Shown: positions 29,657-38,155, counted from the first letter of the stretch. The stretch: 64,000 nucleotides of DNA from Curvibacter lanceolatus ATCC 14669 (GCF_000381265.1 NZ_KB906253.1:62001-126000), one strand, 5' to 3'. The notes: generated from the letters alone by a model not told the origin. Numbers and translations: made by a program.

Positions 29657-29959
29657 TCAGCCAGCCGCGCGGGCGGCGCGGCGGCGTTGGAGGGCGGACA
29701 GCGTGGTGCGCGCGTCTTTGACTTTGCCCGCTGAAATATCCGCCAAGCCTTGGCTGGCTTCCGTGATCAGCTGCAGATGTATTCTTTCGCGTTCCAACTG
29801 GTGGTAGTAGTCCAGCCGTTGGGCGTCAATGAGGGCCACGTAGCTTTCACCGTTCTTGGTGATGATCTTCTCAGCGCCGGCTTTCACCTGCTGGGCAAGT
29901 TCAGACAGGTTGGCCCGTGCTTGCGACAGCGGAACCACGTCAGCAGCAGAAATGGCCAT
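29657..29959 (-). CDS. Phd/YefM-family antitoxin
   Basis: 100-residue antitoxin. The N-terminal Phd/YefM DNA-binding domain shows PLSQARANLSELAQQV and ITKNGESYVALIDAQ (about 10-48). A longer helical C-terminal part should wrap the toxin. ATG 29959 gives Met-Ala-Ile-Ser-Ala-Ala-Asp-Val; the frame extends upstream into non-protein-like sequence. An 18-bp near-palindrome centred on an EcoRI-type hexamer lies 20 bases upstream and is the likely autoregulatory operator. Confidence 0.85.
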   Translation of the reverse strand: MAISAADVVPLSQARANLSELAQQVKAGAEKIITKNGESYVALIDAQRLDYYHQLERERIHLQLITEASQGLADISAGKVKDARTTLSALQRRRAARAAG

Positions 29960-29978
29960 GGCAGCGTCTTTCGGGGTT

Positions 29979-29996
29979 TGTACAGAATTCTGCACA
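29979..29996. promoter_or_regulatory. Operator of the toxin-antitoxin operon
   Basis: TGTACAGAATTCTGCACA is an 18-bp inverted repeat with one mismatched pair (TGTnCAGAATTCTGnACA). It begins 20 bases before the antitoxin start, as expected for repression by the antitoxin or the complex. Confidence 0.65.
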
Positions 29997-30118
29997 TCAT
30001 ACGTGCGTGGTGCAGGCCAGGGAAGGCCAGCGCCGATGGACCTGCTGCAGGGCGCGTCGACGCTGTCAGGCGGGGCGCCACATGGAGATCGGCGCTCCAT
30101 GCGGGCGCCGCCCAGGCC

Positions 30119-31111
30119 TCACTTCACCTGGCTGCTGTAGTTCAGCGGCTCCCACACAAAGCCCTTGCCCATGGCGCGCAGGCGGCCCACGCCGGGGAAG
30201 GGGAAGTGCGCCACCGCCACCAGGCTGCCGCTTTGGGCCAGGCTCTTGAACAGGCGGGTGCGGGCGGCACGGGCCTGGGGCTCGTCGCTGTCGAAGCCGA
30301 TGGTCACCTCGGGTGATTCGAGCTGCACCGAGGCCACGTGGATCAGGTCGCCCAGCAGCACCAGGCGCTTGCCTTCGCTCTCCAGCACATACACGTTGTG
30401 GCCCGGGGTGTGGCCATGGGCGGCCTGGCTGCGCAGACCGGGCACGATCTCGCCGTCGGCCTGGAAGGTCTTGAGCTTGCCGGCATCGGCGTAGGGGTTG
30501 AGCGAGGCCATGGCACCCTGGAAGAAGCCTTTTTGCGCATCGGGTGCGGCGGCCAGGCTGGCGGGCGAGAGCCAGAAGTCCTTGTCGGCCTGGTCGGCGT
30601 GCACGGTGGCGTTGGGGAACACCACCTGGCCCTCAGCCACCAGCCCGCCCACGTGGTCGGGGTGCATATGGGTGATGACGATGTCGTCCACCTGCTCGGG
30701 CTGGTAGCCCGCGGCCTTGATCTGGGCCGACAGGCGCCCCAGCGTGGGGCCGAACAGGGCGCCGGCGCCCGCATCGACCAGCACCAGGCGGCTGCCGGTG
30801 TTGATCAGGAAGCCGTTGACCGAGGTCTCCAGCGGGGCCTGCAGGTAGTGCTTTTTCAGGCCCTCGGCCACGCGGCCCTTGGGGGCGTGCAGCAGTTGGT
30901 CTACCGGCAGGTTCACCGTACCGTCGCTGAGTGCGGTCACTTCGAAGCTGCCCACCATCAGGCGGTACCAGCCCGGGGCCTGGGTTTTCTGCATGGGGGC
31001 TGCGGCCTGGGCCACGCCGGCCGTGCCGGCCAGGCTGCCCAGGGCGAGTGCCAAGGCCAGGCCAAGGCGGGTGGCCTGGGTGTGAACAACAGAGGTGCGT
31101 TTTGTCTTCAT
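30119..31111 (-). CDS. Exported MBL-fold metallo-hydrolase
   Basis: 330-residue metallo-beta-lactamase-fold enzyme with a signal peptide (about 1-39, ending AQAAA), hence periplasmic. The metal set is THMHPDHVGG (about 130-139), a His in AAHGHTPGHN and Asp in LLGDLIHV. Overall similarity is to periplasmic MBL proteins of the lactonase-like group. ATG 31111 is chosen because it directly precedes the signal sequence. A LysR gene is divergent from it across a palindrome-rich gap and probably controls it. The substrate is unknown. Confidence 0.85.
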   Translation of the reverse strand: MKTKRTSVVHTQATRLGLALALALGSLAGTAGVAQAAAPMQKTQAPGWYRLMVGSFEVTALSDGTVNLPVDQLLHAPKGRVAEGLKKHYLQAPLETSVNGFLINTGSRLVLVDAGAGALFGPTLGRLSAQIKAAGYQPEQVDDIVITHMHPDHVGGLVAEGQVVFPNATVHADQADKDFWLSPASLAAAPDAQKGFFQGAMASLNPYADAGKLKTFQADGEIVPGLRSQAAHGHTPGHNVYVLESEGKRLVLLGDLIHVASVQLESPEVTIGFDSDEPQARAARTRLFKSLAQSGSLVAVAHFPFPGVGRLRAMGKGFVWEPLNYSSQVK

Positions 31112-31171
31112 GAAAGGTCCTTGTCGCGGCCAGGGCCGCAGGGGTTGCAGGGAGGAATCGCTGACAGAGGC

Positions 31172-31203
31172 TATTGTTGGTTTTTGCAAAAAACCGAACA
31201 ATA
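31172..31203. promoter_or_regulatory. Extended 32-bp inverted repeat between MBL and lysR genes
   Basis: Outer arms TATTGTT and AACAATA enclose GGTTTTTGC and AAAAAACC; the dyad is near-perfect with one slipped base. It lies 60 bases from the MBL gene start and about 105 bases from the lysR ATG. Confidence 0.55.
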
Positions 31204-31212
31204 AGAAGATAT

Positions 31213-31239
31213 GCAAAGTATCTTTGCGATGTTTGCAAA
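31213..31239. promoter_or_regulatory. GCAAAG palindromes next to the 32-bp dyad
   Basis: GCAAAGTATCTTTGC (perfect 6-bp arms) is followed five bases on by the palindrome TTTGCAAA. The TTTGCAAA core also lies at the centre of the neighbouring 32-bp dyad, suggesting an array of sites for one regulator. Confidence 0.5.
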
Positions 31240-31309
31240 GTCACTGCGTGCATTCCCGCATGCGGCCCCGCGTTTCGCCACCTGACCCGGGCTTGTGCCC
31301 ATCCGCTCC

Positions 31310-32257
31310 ATGATCGATTCCCTCAAGACCTTTCTCGCCGTGGCCAGCAGTGGCAACTTTTCTGAGGTAGCGCGCCAGCAGGACGTGGCGGTGTCCTCGG
31401 TCACCCGCAAGGTGGATGCCCTGGAGGCCGAGCTGGGCACGCCGCTGTTCCACCGCAGCTCGCGCCGCATCCACCTGACGGACGCGGGTGAGCAGTTTGT
31501 GCCACGCGCCCGCACCATCCTCAGCGAGATCGCCGCCGCCCGCGACGCGCTGCACCAGCTGGACGACCTGCCTCGTGGCCCGCTGACGGTGGCCGCACCC
31601 ACCGTGTTCGGGCGCCGGCACGTGGTGCCTGCGGTGGCCAGCTTCGTGCACCAGTACCCCGGCGTGGAGGTGGATCTGCACCTCAGCGACCAGGTGATCG
31701 ACCTGGCCGAGCAGGGCGTGGATGTGGCCATCCGCATCGGCGTGTTGCCCGACAGCGATCTGCAAGCCACGCTGCTGGCGCCGGTGCGCCTCGTCACCTG
31801 CGCCAGCCCGGCCTACCTGGCGCGGGCCGGGCGGCCGGCATCGCCCATGGACCTGCTGCAGCACGAATGCATCAGCGTGGCCACGCCGCCGGCGCCGTCC
31901 TTCATCTGGCGCTACGCAGGCGTCAACCGCAACCAGCCGCTGGCGGTGCGCGGGCGCTTTCGCACCGACGACAAGGACGGGATGCTGCAGGCCGCGCTGG
32001 GCGGCCTGGGCGTGCTGCACATCGCCACCTGGGTGGTCAGCGATCACCTGCGCGACGGCAACCTGGTGGCGCTGTTCCCACACGAGCTGACAGCGCCCCC
32101 GGCCGACGGCCTGCCCGGCATCCACGCCGTGCGCGCCCCCGGCCGGGGCCGCACACAGCGGGCCAGACTGTTCATGGCCCATTTGCGGGCTGCCATCGGT
32201 GAGCCGGCGTGGTGGGATCAGGTGCCGGCGGCCGCGCCCGAGGCCATCCCGGCCTGA
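31310..32257 (+). CDS. LysR-type regulator, divergent from exported MBL enzyme
   Basis: 315-residue LysR-type regulator of the CrgA/AaeR-like subgroup (HTH about 1-60, ASSGNFSEVARQQDVAVSSVTRKVDALEAELG). The effector domain includes LTVAAPTVFGRRHVVP and DVAIRIG. ATG 31310 is preferred to an in-frame GTG at 31295. It is divergent from the exported MBL hydrolase. The 198-base gap between them holds three related palindromes, so joint control is likely. Confidence 0.88.
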   Translation: MIDSLKTFLAVASSGNFSEVARQQDVAVSSVTRKVDALEAELGTPLFHRSSRRIHLTDAGEQFVPRARTILSEIAAARDALHQLDDLPRGPLTVAAPTVFGRRHVVPAVASFVHQYPGVEVDLHLSDQVIDLAEQGVDVAIRIGVLPDSDLQATLLAPVRLVTCASPAYLARAGRPASPMDLLQHECISVATPPAPSFIWRYAGVNRNQPLAVRGRFRTDDKDGMLQAALGGLGVLHIATWVVSDHLRDGNLVALFPHELTAPPADGLPGIHAVRAPGRGRTQRARLFMAHLRAAIGEPAWWDQVPAAAPEAIPA

Positions 32258-32317
32258 CAGGCGCTATTCACGTGTGAAAGTGGGGCCAGAACGGCCCGGG
32301 CGGGTCGCCCCGGGCGC

Positions 32318-33031
32318 TCAGTTGCCCTGCCCCTGGGGCTTCAGGTAGAGCTTGTTGGCGCGCGTCAGGTGGGCGCGCATGGCCTCGGCGGCGGCCTCGG
32401 GCTGGTGCTGGGCGATGGCGTCCACGATGCGGTCGTGCTCGGCCAGCGTCAGGTCTTCCACCCCCGGGGCACGCACCATGGCCTGGTAGTACTCGCCGGC
32501 CCAGCGGAACAGCGCCTCGACGATGGAAGGAAAGATCGGGTTGCCACTGACCGTGGCCAGCTCGCGGTGGAAGTGCATGTCCAGCTCGATGAACTTCTCC
32601 AGGTCGTTCAGCGAGGCGCGGTGGCGTGCCACGGCCAGGCGCAGCCGGGCGATGTCTTCCTCGGTGGCGCGTTCGGCGGCCAGACGGGCCATGCCGGTCT
32701 CCAGAAACAGCCGGGCATCCTTCAGGTGCTCCAGCGAATCGGGCTGGCTGCGCAGCAGGTGCATGGCACCGCCCGCGATCTGCCCGATCAGCCGGTCTGC
32801 CGTCGGCACCACCACACGGGCGCGCTCGCCATGCGCAATCTCCACGATGCCTGAGCGCTCCAGGGCCTGCAGGGCCTCGCGCACCGCGGGGCGGCCGACA
32901 CCGTACTCCTCCATCAGCTCGCGTTCGGACGGCAACTGGCCGCCCGGTGGGATGTCGCCCGAACGGATGCGCGCCATCAGGCGATCAAAAACCTCCTGGA
33001 ACAGTTTGCGGCGCTGGATCGGTTCGGTCAT
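32318..33031 (-). CDS. FadR-type GntR regulator of the apionate-like cluster
   Basis: 237-residue GntR regulator. The N-terminal winged HTH (about 5-75, GGQLPSERELMEEYGVGRPAVREALQALE) is followed by an all-helical FCD domain (about 95-225) with the metal-ligand pattern of Asp, His and two further His (HFHRELA). FCD members respond to small organic acids. It is divergent from an MFS gene that heads the dehydrogenase, RuBisCO-like and kinase genes, so it is the probable repressor of that cluster. Confidence 0.88.
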   Translation of the reverse strand: MTEPIQRRKLFQEVFDRLMARIRSGDIPPGGQLPSERELMEEYGVGRPAVREALQALERSGIVEIAHGERARVVVPTADRLIGQIAGGAMHLLRSQPDSLEHLKDARLFLETGMARLAAERATEEDIARLRLAVARHRASLNDLEKFIELDMHFHRELATVSGNPIFPSIVEALFRWAGEYYQAMVRAPGVEDLTLAEHDRIVDAIAQHQPEAAAEAMRAHLTRANKLYLKPQGQGN

Positions 33032-33189
33032 GGAGGGCGGGCTCGGTGTCAGGGGCGGGGCGAAATGGGCGATTTTCGATTATGGCCCGGCCGGCGCCTC
33101 GCTCCGCGGCCCCGGTGCAGCCCCTCCCAGGCCAGGGCGATGGCCTCCGTGAAAACCCCAGTGCGTGGTTTTTTCATTCAATGGTCTAC

Positions 33190-33214
33190 TCATCACACCA
33201 GTTCATCACACCAG
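33190..33214. promoter_or_regulatory. Direct repeat in the GntR/MFS promoter region
   Basis: TCATCACACCAG occurs twice with one base between, about 55 bases before the MFS start. A TGGT precedes it at 33182, so TGGT and ACCA half-sites alternate. This may be part of the GntR operator; the consensus match is weak. Confidence 0.35.
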
Positions 33215-33268
33215 ATAGAAATGGCCTTGCACCCCGCAGGGTGTGGCCCCCAACAACGAGGAGACTTC

Positions 33269-34588
33269 GTGAACAGTTCTGTCCAAACCGTTGAGCAAAG
33301 CGCCATCCGCAAGGTGTCGTGGCGGCTCGTGCCCTTTGTGGCCTTGATGTTTTTCATCAATTTCCTGGATCGCACCGCGATCTCATTCGCCGGCCCGAAC
33401 GGCATGAGCAAGGACCTGGCGCTGTCGGCAGCGCAGTTCGGCATGGCCGCGGGCATCTTTTTTGTGGGCTACATCGTGTTGGAGATCCCCAGCAACCTGG
33501 CGCTGCACAAATACGGCGCCCGGCGCTGGCTGTCGCGCATCATGGTGAGCTGGGGCGTGGTGGCCCTGCTGTTCACCTGGGTGAGCAACGTCGAGGGCCT
33601 GTACACGCTGCGCTTTTTGTTGGGCGTGGCCGAGGCGGGCTTTTTCCCGGGCGCCATCCTGTTCCTCAGCCAGTGGGTGCCGGCGCGCTACCGCAGCCAC
33701 ATCCTGGGCCTGTTCTACCTGGCCCAGCCCCTCACCACGGTGATCGGCGCACCGCTGGCGGCGCTGCTGATCGAGGCCCATGGCCTGTTCGGCCTGGCCG
33801 GTTGGCGCATCATGTTCTTTGGCGTGGCCGTGCCGGCCATCGTGGTCGGCTTCATCGCCTGGTTCTACCTGGCCGACAAGCCCAGCGACGCCCGCTGGCT
33901 CAGCGCCGAAGAGCAGCGCTGGCTGACCGATGAACTGGCCCAGGAGGCCCGCCAAAAGGCCAAGACACCTGGCGCCCATCCGGGCCTGGCCTTGCGCGAC
34001 AGCCGGGTGTGGCTGTTCAGCCTGGTGTACTTCGGCTTCATCTACGGCCTGTATGCCCTGGCGTTCTTCCTGCCCACGGTGATCGGCGGTTTCGAAGCCC
34101 AGTTCGGCAGCAAATTCAACGTGTTCCAGAAGGGCCTGATCACGGCCATCCCCTACCTGCCAGCGGCCGTGGCCCTGTACCTGGCGACGCAACATGCCAC
34201 CCGCCACGGGGTGTCGCGCTGGCATGTCGGGCTGCCCGCCTTCATCGGGGCGGCCAGCATCCCCTGCGCCTTGTACATGCAGTCGCCGGTGACCACGGTG
34301 GCGGTGATCACCGTCACGGCCTGCGCCATTTTTGCCGCACTGCCCAACTTCTGGTCGCTGCCGGCCCGCTTCCTCAGCGGTGCCGGTGCCGCCACCGGGC
34401 TGGCCCTGATCAACACCGTGGGCAACCTGGCCGGCTTTGCCGCCCCCTTCATCACCGGCGCGCTGAAAGACAGCAGCGGCGGCTACCAGCTGCCCATGTT
34501 CGTGGTGGGCGCGCTGATGGCGCTGGCCGGTGTGCTGGTGCTCAAGGTGGCCCACGCCCCCATGCCCCGCGCCGCGGCGCTGGCCTGA
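33269..34588 (+). CDS. MFS transporter, anion:cation symporter (sugar-acid) type
   Basis: 439-residue major facilitator of the ACS family. TM1 carries FINFLDRTAISFAGP, followed by LEIPSNLALHKYGARRWLSRIM (the GTT/phthalate-permease signature region) and a long central loop rich in charged residues. ACS members carry sugar acids, tartrate or aromatic acids. The start is GTG 33269, supported by GAGGAGA about five bases upstream; a longer frame upstream lacks support. As first gene of the cluster it is the likely importer of the substrate (D-apionate or a related branched sugar acid, inference). Confidence 0.87.
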   Translation: MNSSVQTVEQSAIRKVSWRLVPFVALMFFINFLDRTAISFAGPNGMSKDLALSAAQFGMAAGIFFVGYIVLEIPSNLALHKYGARRWLSRIMVSWGVVALLFTWVSNVEGLYTLRFLLGVAEAGFFPGAILFLSQWVPARYRSHILGLFYLAQPLTTVIGAPLAALLIEAHGLFGLAGWRIMFFGVAVPAIVVGFIAWFYLADKPSDARWLSAEEQRWLTDELAQEARQKAKTPGAHPGLALRDSRVWLFSLVYFGFIYGLYALAFFLPTVIGGFEAQFGSKFNVFQKGLITAIPYLPAAVALYLATQHATRHGVSRWHVGLPAFIGAASIPCALYMQSPVTTVAVITVTACAIFAALPNFWSLPARFLSGAGAATGLALINTVGNLAGFAAPFITGALKDSSGGYQLPMFVVGALMALAGVLVLKVAHAPMPRAAALA

Positions 34589-34590
34589 CC

Positions 34591-34613
34591 TGAGCTGAGC
34601 TGAGCTGAGCTGA
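34591..34613. repeat. Tandem 5-bp repeat after the MFS gene
   Basis: TGAGC is repeated four times, followed by TGA, starting three bases after the MFS stop codon. It puts stop codons in several frames between the MFS gene and the next gene. No function is evident. Confidence 0.6.
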
Positions 34614-34688
34614 CCCCCTGCTGCGCGCTGCGCAGCCTTTTCTGCAAGGGCCCGAAGCCGGGCCTATCCACTTCAAGGAGAACTCCAC

Positions 34689-35519
34689 ATGAACCCCAAA
34701 ATTGCCTTGTTTGGCGCCGGCGGCAAGATGGGCGTGCGCCTGTCCAAGAACCTGCTCAACTCACGTTTTCGCGTGGCCCACGTCGAGCCCGGCGCGGCCG
34801 GCCAGCAACGCCTGCGCGATGAACTGGGCCTGTCGGTGGTCAGCACCGAAGAAGCGCTGCAGGACGTGGACGTGGTCATCCTGGCCGTGCCCGACACCCT
34901 GATCGGCAAGATCTCGCACCAGATCGAACCCCTGCTCAAGCCCGGCACCATGGTGATGGTGCTCGACGCCGCCGCCCCCTTTGCCGGCCACCTGCCGCAA
35001 CGGGCTGATCTGACCTATTTCGTGGCCCACCCCTGCCACCCGCCCATCTACAACAACGAGACCAGCGAAGCCGCGCGCAAGGATTACTTTGGCGGCGGCT
35101 TTGCCAAGCAGTCGATCACCAGCGCGCTGATGCAGGGCCCCGAGTCGGCCTTTGATCTGGGCGAAGAACTGGCCAAGACCATCTACGCCCCCATCCTCAA
35201 CTCGTACCGCCTGACCGTGGACCAGATGGCCCTGCTGGAGCCTGGCCTGTCGGAGACCGTCTGCGCCACCCTGCTCGACGTGATGCGCGAAGCCATGGAC
35301 GAAACCGTGCGCCGCGGTGTGCCGGCCGAGTGCGCACGCGACTTTCTGCTGGGCCACATGAACATCCTGGCCGCGGTGATCTTCAAGGAGATCCCGGGCG
35401 CTTTCTCGGATGCGTGCAACAAGGCCATCACCTTCGGCAAGCCCCGCCTGATGCGCGACGACTGGATCAAGGTCTTCGAGCGCGAAGAAATCGCTGAAAG
35501 CATCCGCCGCATCACCTGA
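34689..35519 (+). CDS. D-apionate oxidoisomerase-like dehydrogenase (ApnO family)
   Basis: 276-residue NAD(P)-dependent dehydrogenase with a phosphogluconate-dehydrogenase-like C-terminal domain. The Rossmann motif is ALFGAGGKMG (about 6-15); FVAHPCHPPIYNNE and a helical second domain follow. ApnO proteins of this family oxidise and rearrange D-apionate to 3-oxo-isoapionate. The downstream RuBisCO-like protein and DUF1537 kinase complete the published route, which is the main reason for this call. AAGGAGA precedes the ATG. On sequence alone, a general 3-hydroxyacid dehydrogenase would be equally allowed. Confidence 0.75.
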   Translation: MNPKIALFGAGGKMGVRLSKNLLNSRFRVAHVEPGAAGQQRLRDELGLSVVSTEEALQDVDVVILAVPDTLIGKISHQIEPLLKPGTMVMVLDAAAPFAGHLPQRADLTYFVAHPCHPPIYNNETSEAARKDYFGGGFAKQSITSALMQGPESAFDLGEELAKTIYAPILNSYRLTVDQMALLEPGLSETVCATLLDVMREAMDETVRRGVPAECARDFLLGHMNILAAVIFKEIPGAFSDACNKAITFGKPRLMRDDWIKVFEREEIAESIRRIT

Positions 35520-35534
35520 GCAAGGCCACTCTCC

Positions 35535-36782
35535 ATGGAACGCATACACGCCACCTATTGGCTGGAGACGGGCGACGACCCGGCCCATGCCGCCGAGGTG
35601 ATTGCTGGCGAGCAGTCCAGCGGCACCTTTGTGGCCTTGCCCACCGAAACGCCTGAGCTCAAGGCCCGGGCCGGTGCCCGGGTCGAGCGCCTGCAGATCC
35701 TCGACAGCAGCCCCGTGCCGAGCCTGCCCACGCCCGGCCCCGCGACCAACGGGCGCTACACGCGGGCATTGTTGGAGCTGTCGTGGCCGCTGGCCAACCT
35801 GGGCCCCTGCCTGCCCACCTTGATGGCCACCATCGCCGGCAACCTGTACGAGCTGCGCTGCGTCACCGGCCTGCGCCTGATCGATCTGCAACTGCCCCCG
35901 GCCTTTGCCCAGGCCTACCCTGGCCCGGCCTTTGGCGTGGCCGGCACGCGCCGGCTCAGCGGTGTGCACAGCGGGCCCTTGATCGGCACCATCATCAAGC
36001 CCAGCGTGGGCCTGAGCGTGCAGCAGACGGCCGAGCAGGTGCAACTGCTGGTGGACGGCGGCATCGACTTCATCAAGGACGACGAGCTGCAGGCTGACGG
36101 CCCGGCCTGCCCCTTCGACGAGCGCGTGAAGGCCGTCATGCGCGTGGTGCGGGCCGCAGCCGACAGACTGGGCCGCATGCCAATGGTGGCTTTCAACCTG
36201 ACCGGCAATCTGGACCAGATGAAGCGCCGCCACGACCTGGTGCTGGCCGAGGGCGGCAGCTGCGTGATGGCCTGCCTGAACTCGATCGGCCTGGTCGGCA
36301 TGACCGAGCTGCGCCGCCATGCCCAGTTGCCCATCCACGCCCACCGCGCCGGCTGGGGCTACCTGAGCCGGTCGCCGCAACTGGGGTTTGACTACGCACC
36401 CTGGCAGAAGCTGTGGCGCCTGGCCGGGGCCGACCACCTGCACGTGAACGGCCTGCGCAACAAGTTCAGCGAAGCCGACGACAGCGTGATGGCGGCGGCA
36501 CGCGCCGTGCTGGCCCCGGTGATGGACAGCGCCGCCATGACGGCCATGCCGGTCTTCAGCTCGGGTCAGACCGGCCTGCAGGCCCACGACACCTTTGCCG
36601 GTCTGGGCAGTGCCGACCTGATCCACACCGCCGGTGGCGGCATCTTCGGCCACCCCGGCGGTGTGGCCGCAGGGGTGCAATCGTTTCGCGATGCCTGGCA
36701 GGCGGCGCAAGAGGGCATTGAACTGGAGCGGGCCGCCCAGGATTCACCGGCCCTGGCCCAGGCCCTGGGGTTCTGGCGATGA
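35535..36782 (+). CDS. RuBisCO-like protein (OiaT/OiaX type)
   Basis: 415-residue form III/IV-like RuBisCO superfamily protein with an N-terminal alpha/beta domain (to about 140) and a TIM barrel. Catalytic landmarks are kept: GTIIKPSVGL with Lys155, FIKDDE with the carbamylatable Lys181 and Asp183/Glu184, HAHRAG (His270, Arg271), Lys310 in the loop-6 region and the phosphate loop GGGIFGHPGG (368-376). True RuBisCO signature residues differ, so CO2 fixation is unlikely. Family members OiaT and OiaX act on 3-oxo-isoapionate-4-phosphate, giving 3-phosphoglycerate plus glycolate, or erythrulose phosphate. The stop overlaps the kinase start. Confidence 0.85.
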   Translation: MERIHATYWLETGDDPAHAAEVIAGEQSSGTFVALPTETPELKARAGARVERLQILDSSPVPSLPTPGPATNGRYTRALLELSWPLANLGPCLPTLMATIAGNLYELRCVTGLRLIDLQLPPAFAQAYPGPAFGVAGTRRLSGVHSGPLIGTIIKPSVGLSVQQTAEQVQLLVDGGIDFIKDDELQADGPACPFDERVKAVMRVVRAAADRLGRMPMVAFNLTGNLDQMKRRHDLVLAEGGSCVMACLNSIGLVGMTELRRHAQLPIHAHRAGWGYLSRSPQLGFDYAPWQKLWRLAGADHLHVNGLRNKFSEADDSVMAAARAVLAPVMDSAAMTAMPVFSSGQTGLQAHDTFAGLGSADLIHTAGGGIFGHPGGVAAGVQSFRDAWQAAQEGIELERAAQDSPALAQALGFWR

Positions 36783-38155
36783 GCGCGGCTGAAGACACCC
36801 TGGCCGACGGCCTGCTGCTGGCATATTACGGCGACGACTTCACAGGCTCCACCGATGCCATGGAGGCCATGACTGCCGCGGGCGTGCCCACCGTGCTCTT
36901 TCTGCAGCCCCCCACGCCCGAGGCGCTGCAGCGCTTCCCGGGCGTGCGCTGCGTGGGCCTGGCGGGCTCGTCGCGCGGCCGCAGCCCCGAGTGGATGGCC
37001 GCCCACCTGCCGCAGGCCTTTGCCAGTCTGAAGGCGCTGGGCGCGCCCATCCTGCATTACAAGGTGTGCTCCACCTTTGACTCATCGCCCGCCATCGGCT
37101 CCATCGGCTGCGCCATCGAGATCGGGCTGCAGCACATGGGCGGCGACTGGAGCCCCACCGTGGTGGGCGCGCCCCGGCTGCGCCGCTACCAGGTGTTCGG
37201 CCACCTGTTCGCCGCCGTGGACGGCGTGGGCTACCGGCTGGACCGCCACCCCACCATGTTGCGCCACCCGGTCACGCCCATGGGCGAGTCCGATCTGCGC
37301 CGCCACCTGGCCGCACAGACCCCGCGCCGCACCGGCCTGGTCGATATGGTGCAGCTGAAGGTTGGCGATGCCCAGGCGCAGCTCACCGTCTGCCGCCAGG
37401 CTGAAGCCGGGGCCCCCATCGTGTTCATCGACGTGATGGACGATGAGACGCTGCTCGAAGCCGGCCGCCTGGTCTGGACGCAGCGCGGCGGTGGGCTGTT
37501 CAGCGCTTCCTCTTCGGGTCTCAGCTATGCCCTCACCGCCTATTGGCGCAGCCAGGGCTGGCTGCCCGCCAACGCTGGCCTGCCCGCGGCCACCCCCGTG
37601 CCCATGATCGCGGCGGTGAGCGGCAGTTGCTCGCCCGTCTCGGCCGGCCAGATCCGCTGGGCGCGGGCCCATGGCTTTGCCACCGAGCGGCTGGACATCG
37701 CAGCCTGCCTGCTGCCCGACCGGCGCGAGGCCGAACTGCAGCGCTTGCTGGCGCAGGCCGGCAGCGCGCTGTCGGCCGGGCGCAGCGCCCTGGTCTTCAG
37801 CGCCGAGGGCCCGGACGACCCGGCGGTGCAGGCCTTTGACCAGCACGCCGCCCGGGCCGGCCTGAGCCGCACCGAGGCGGCCCGTGCGGTGGGCGCCTGC
37901 CTGGCCGAGATCATGCGGCGCCTGCTCGACCAGCACCCCCTGCAGCGCGTGGTGGTGGCCGGTGGTGACAGTTCGGGCGAGGTGGCCAGCGTGCTGGGCA
38001 TCGAAGCCCTCACCGTGCTGGCCCGCGTCACGCCCGGCGCCCCGCTGTGCCGGGCTTGGTCCGCCAACCCCCGCCGCGACGGGCTGGAGCTGATCCTCAA
38101 GGGCGGCCAGATGGGCGGCGAGGCCTTTTACGGCCAGGCCTTGCAGGGCGGCTGA
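36779..38155 (+). CDS. DUF1537 four-carbon acid-sugar kinase (OiaK-like)
   Basis: 458-residue kinase of the DUF1537 family. The N-terminal substrate domain opens with YYGDDFTGSTDAMEAM (about 16-31) and has KVCSTFDSSP. The C-terminal nucleotide domain carries VVAGGDSSGEVA and ends LILKGGQMGGEAFYG. The family phosphorylates four- or five-carbon sugar acids such as erythronate, threonate and 3-oxo-isoapionate. It is translationally coupled (ATGA) to the RuBisCO-like gene, so its product probably feeds that enzyme. 3-Oxo-isoapionate 4-kinase is the preferred reading from context. Confidence 0.85.
   Translation: MSAAEDTLADGLLLAYYGDDFTGSTDAMEAMTAAGVPTVLFLQPPTPEALQRFPGVRCVGLAGSSRGRSPEWMAAHLPQAFASLKALGAPILHYKVCSTFDSSPAIGSIGCAIEIGLQHMGGDWSPTVVGAPRLRRYQVFGHLFAAVDGVGYRLDRHPTMLRHPVTPMGESDLRRHLAAQTPRRTGLVDMVQLKVGDAQAQLTVCRQAEAGAPIVFIDVMDDETLLEAGRLVWTQRGGGLFSASSSGLSYALTAYWRSQGWLPANAGLPAATPVPMIAAVSGSCSPVSAGQIRWARAHGFATERLDIAACLLPDRREAELQRLLAQAGSALSAGRSALVFSAEGPDDPAVQAFDQHAARAGLSRTEAARAVGACLAEIMRRLLDQHPLQRVVVAGGDSSGEVASVLGIEALTVLARVTPGAPLCRAWSANPRRDGLELILKGGQMGGEAFYGQALQGG

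Noticed and set aside
32267-32309. Near-palindrome TTCACGTGTGAA and a GC-rich hairpin between convergent LysR and GntR genes.
   Set aside because: Imperfect symmetry, no T tract and no promoter context, so neither terminator nor operator is convincing.
35535-36782. A true RuBisCO large subunit for CO2 fixation.
   Set aside because: Sequence is of RuBisCO-like type, no small subunit, phosphoribulokinase or cbb genes are present, and the neighbours are an acid-sugar kinase and dehydrogenase.
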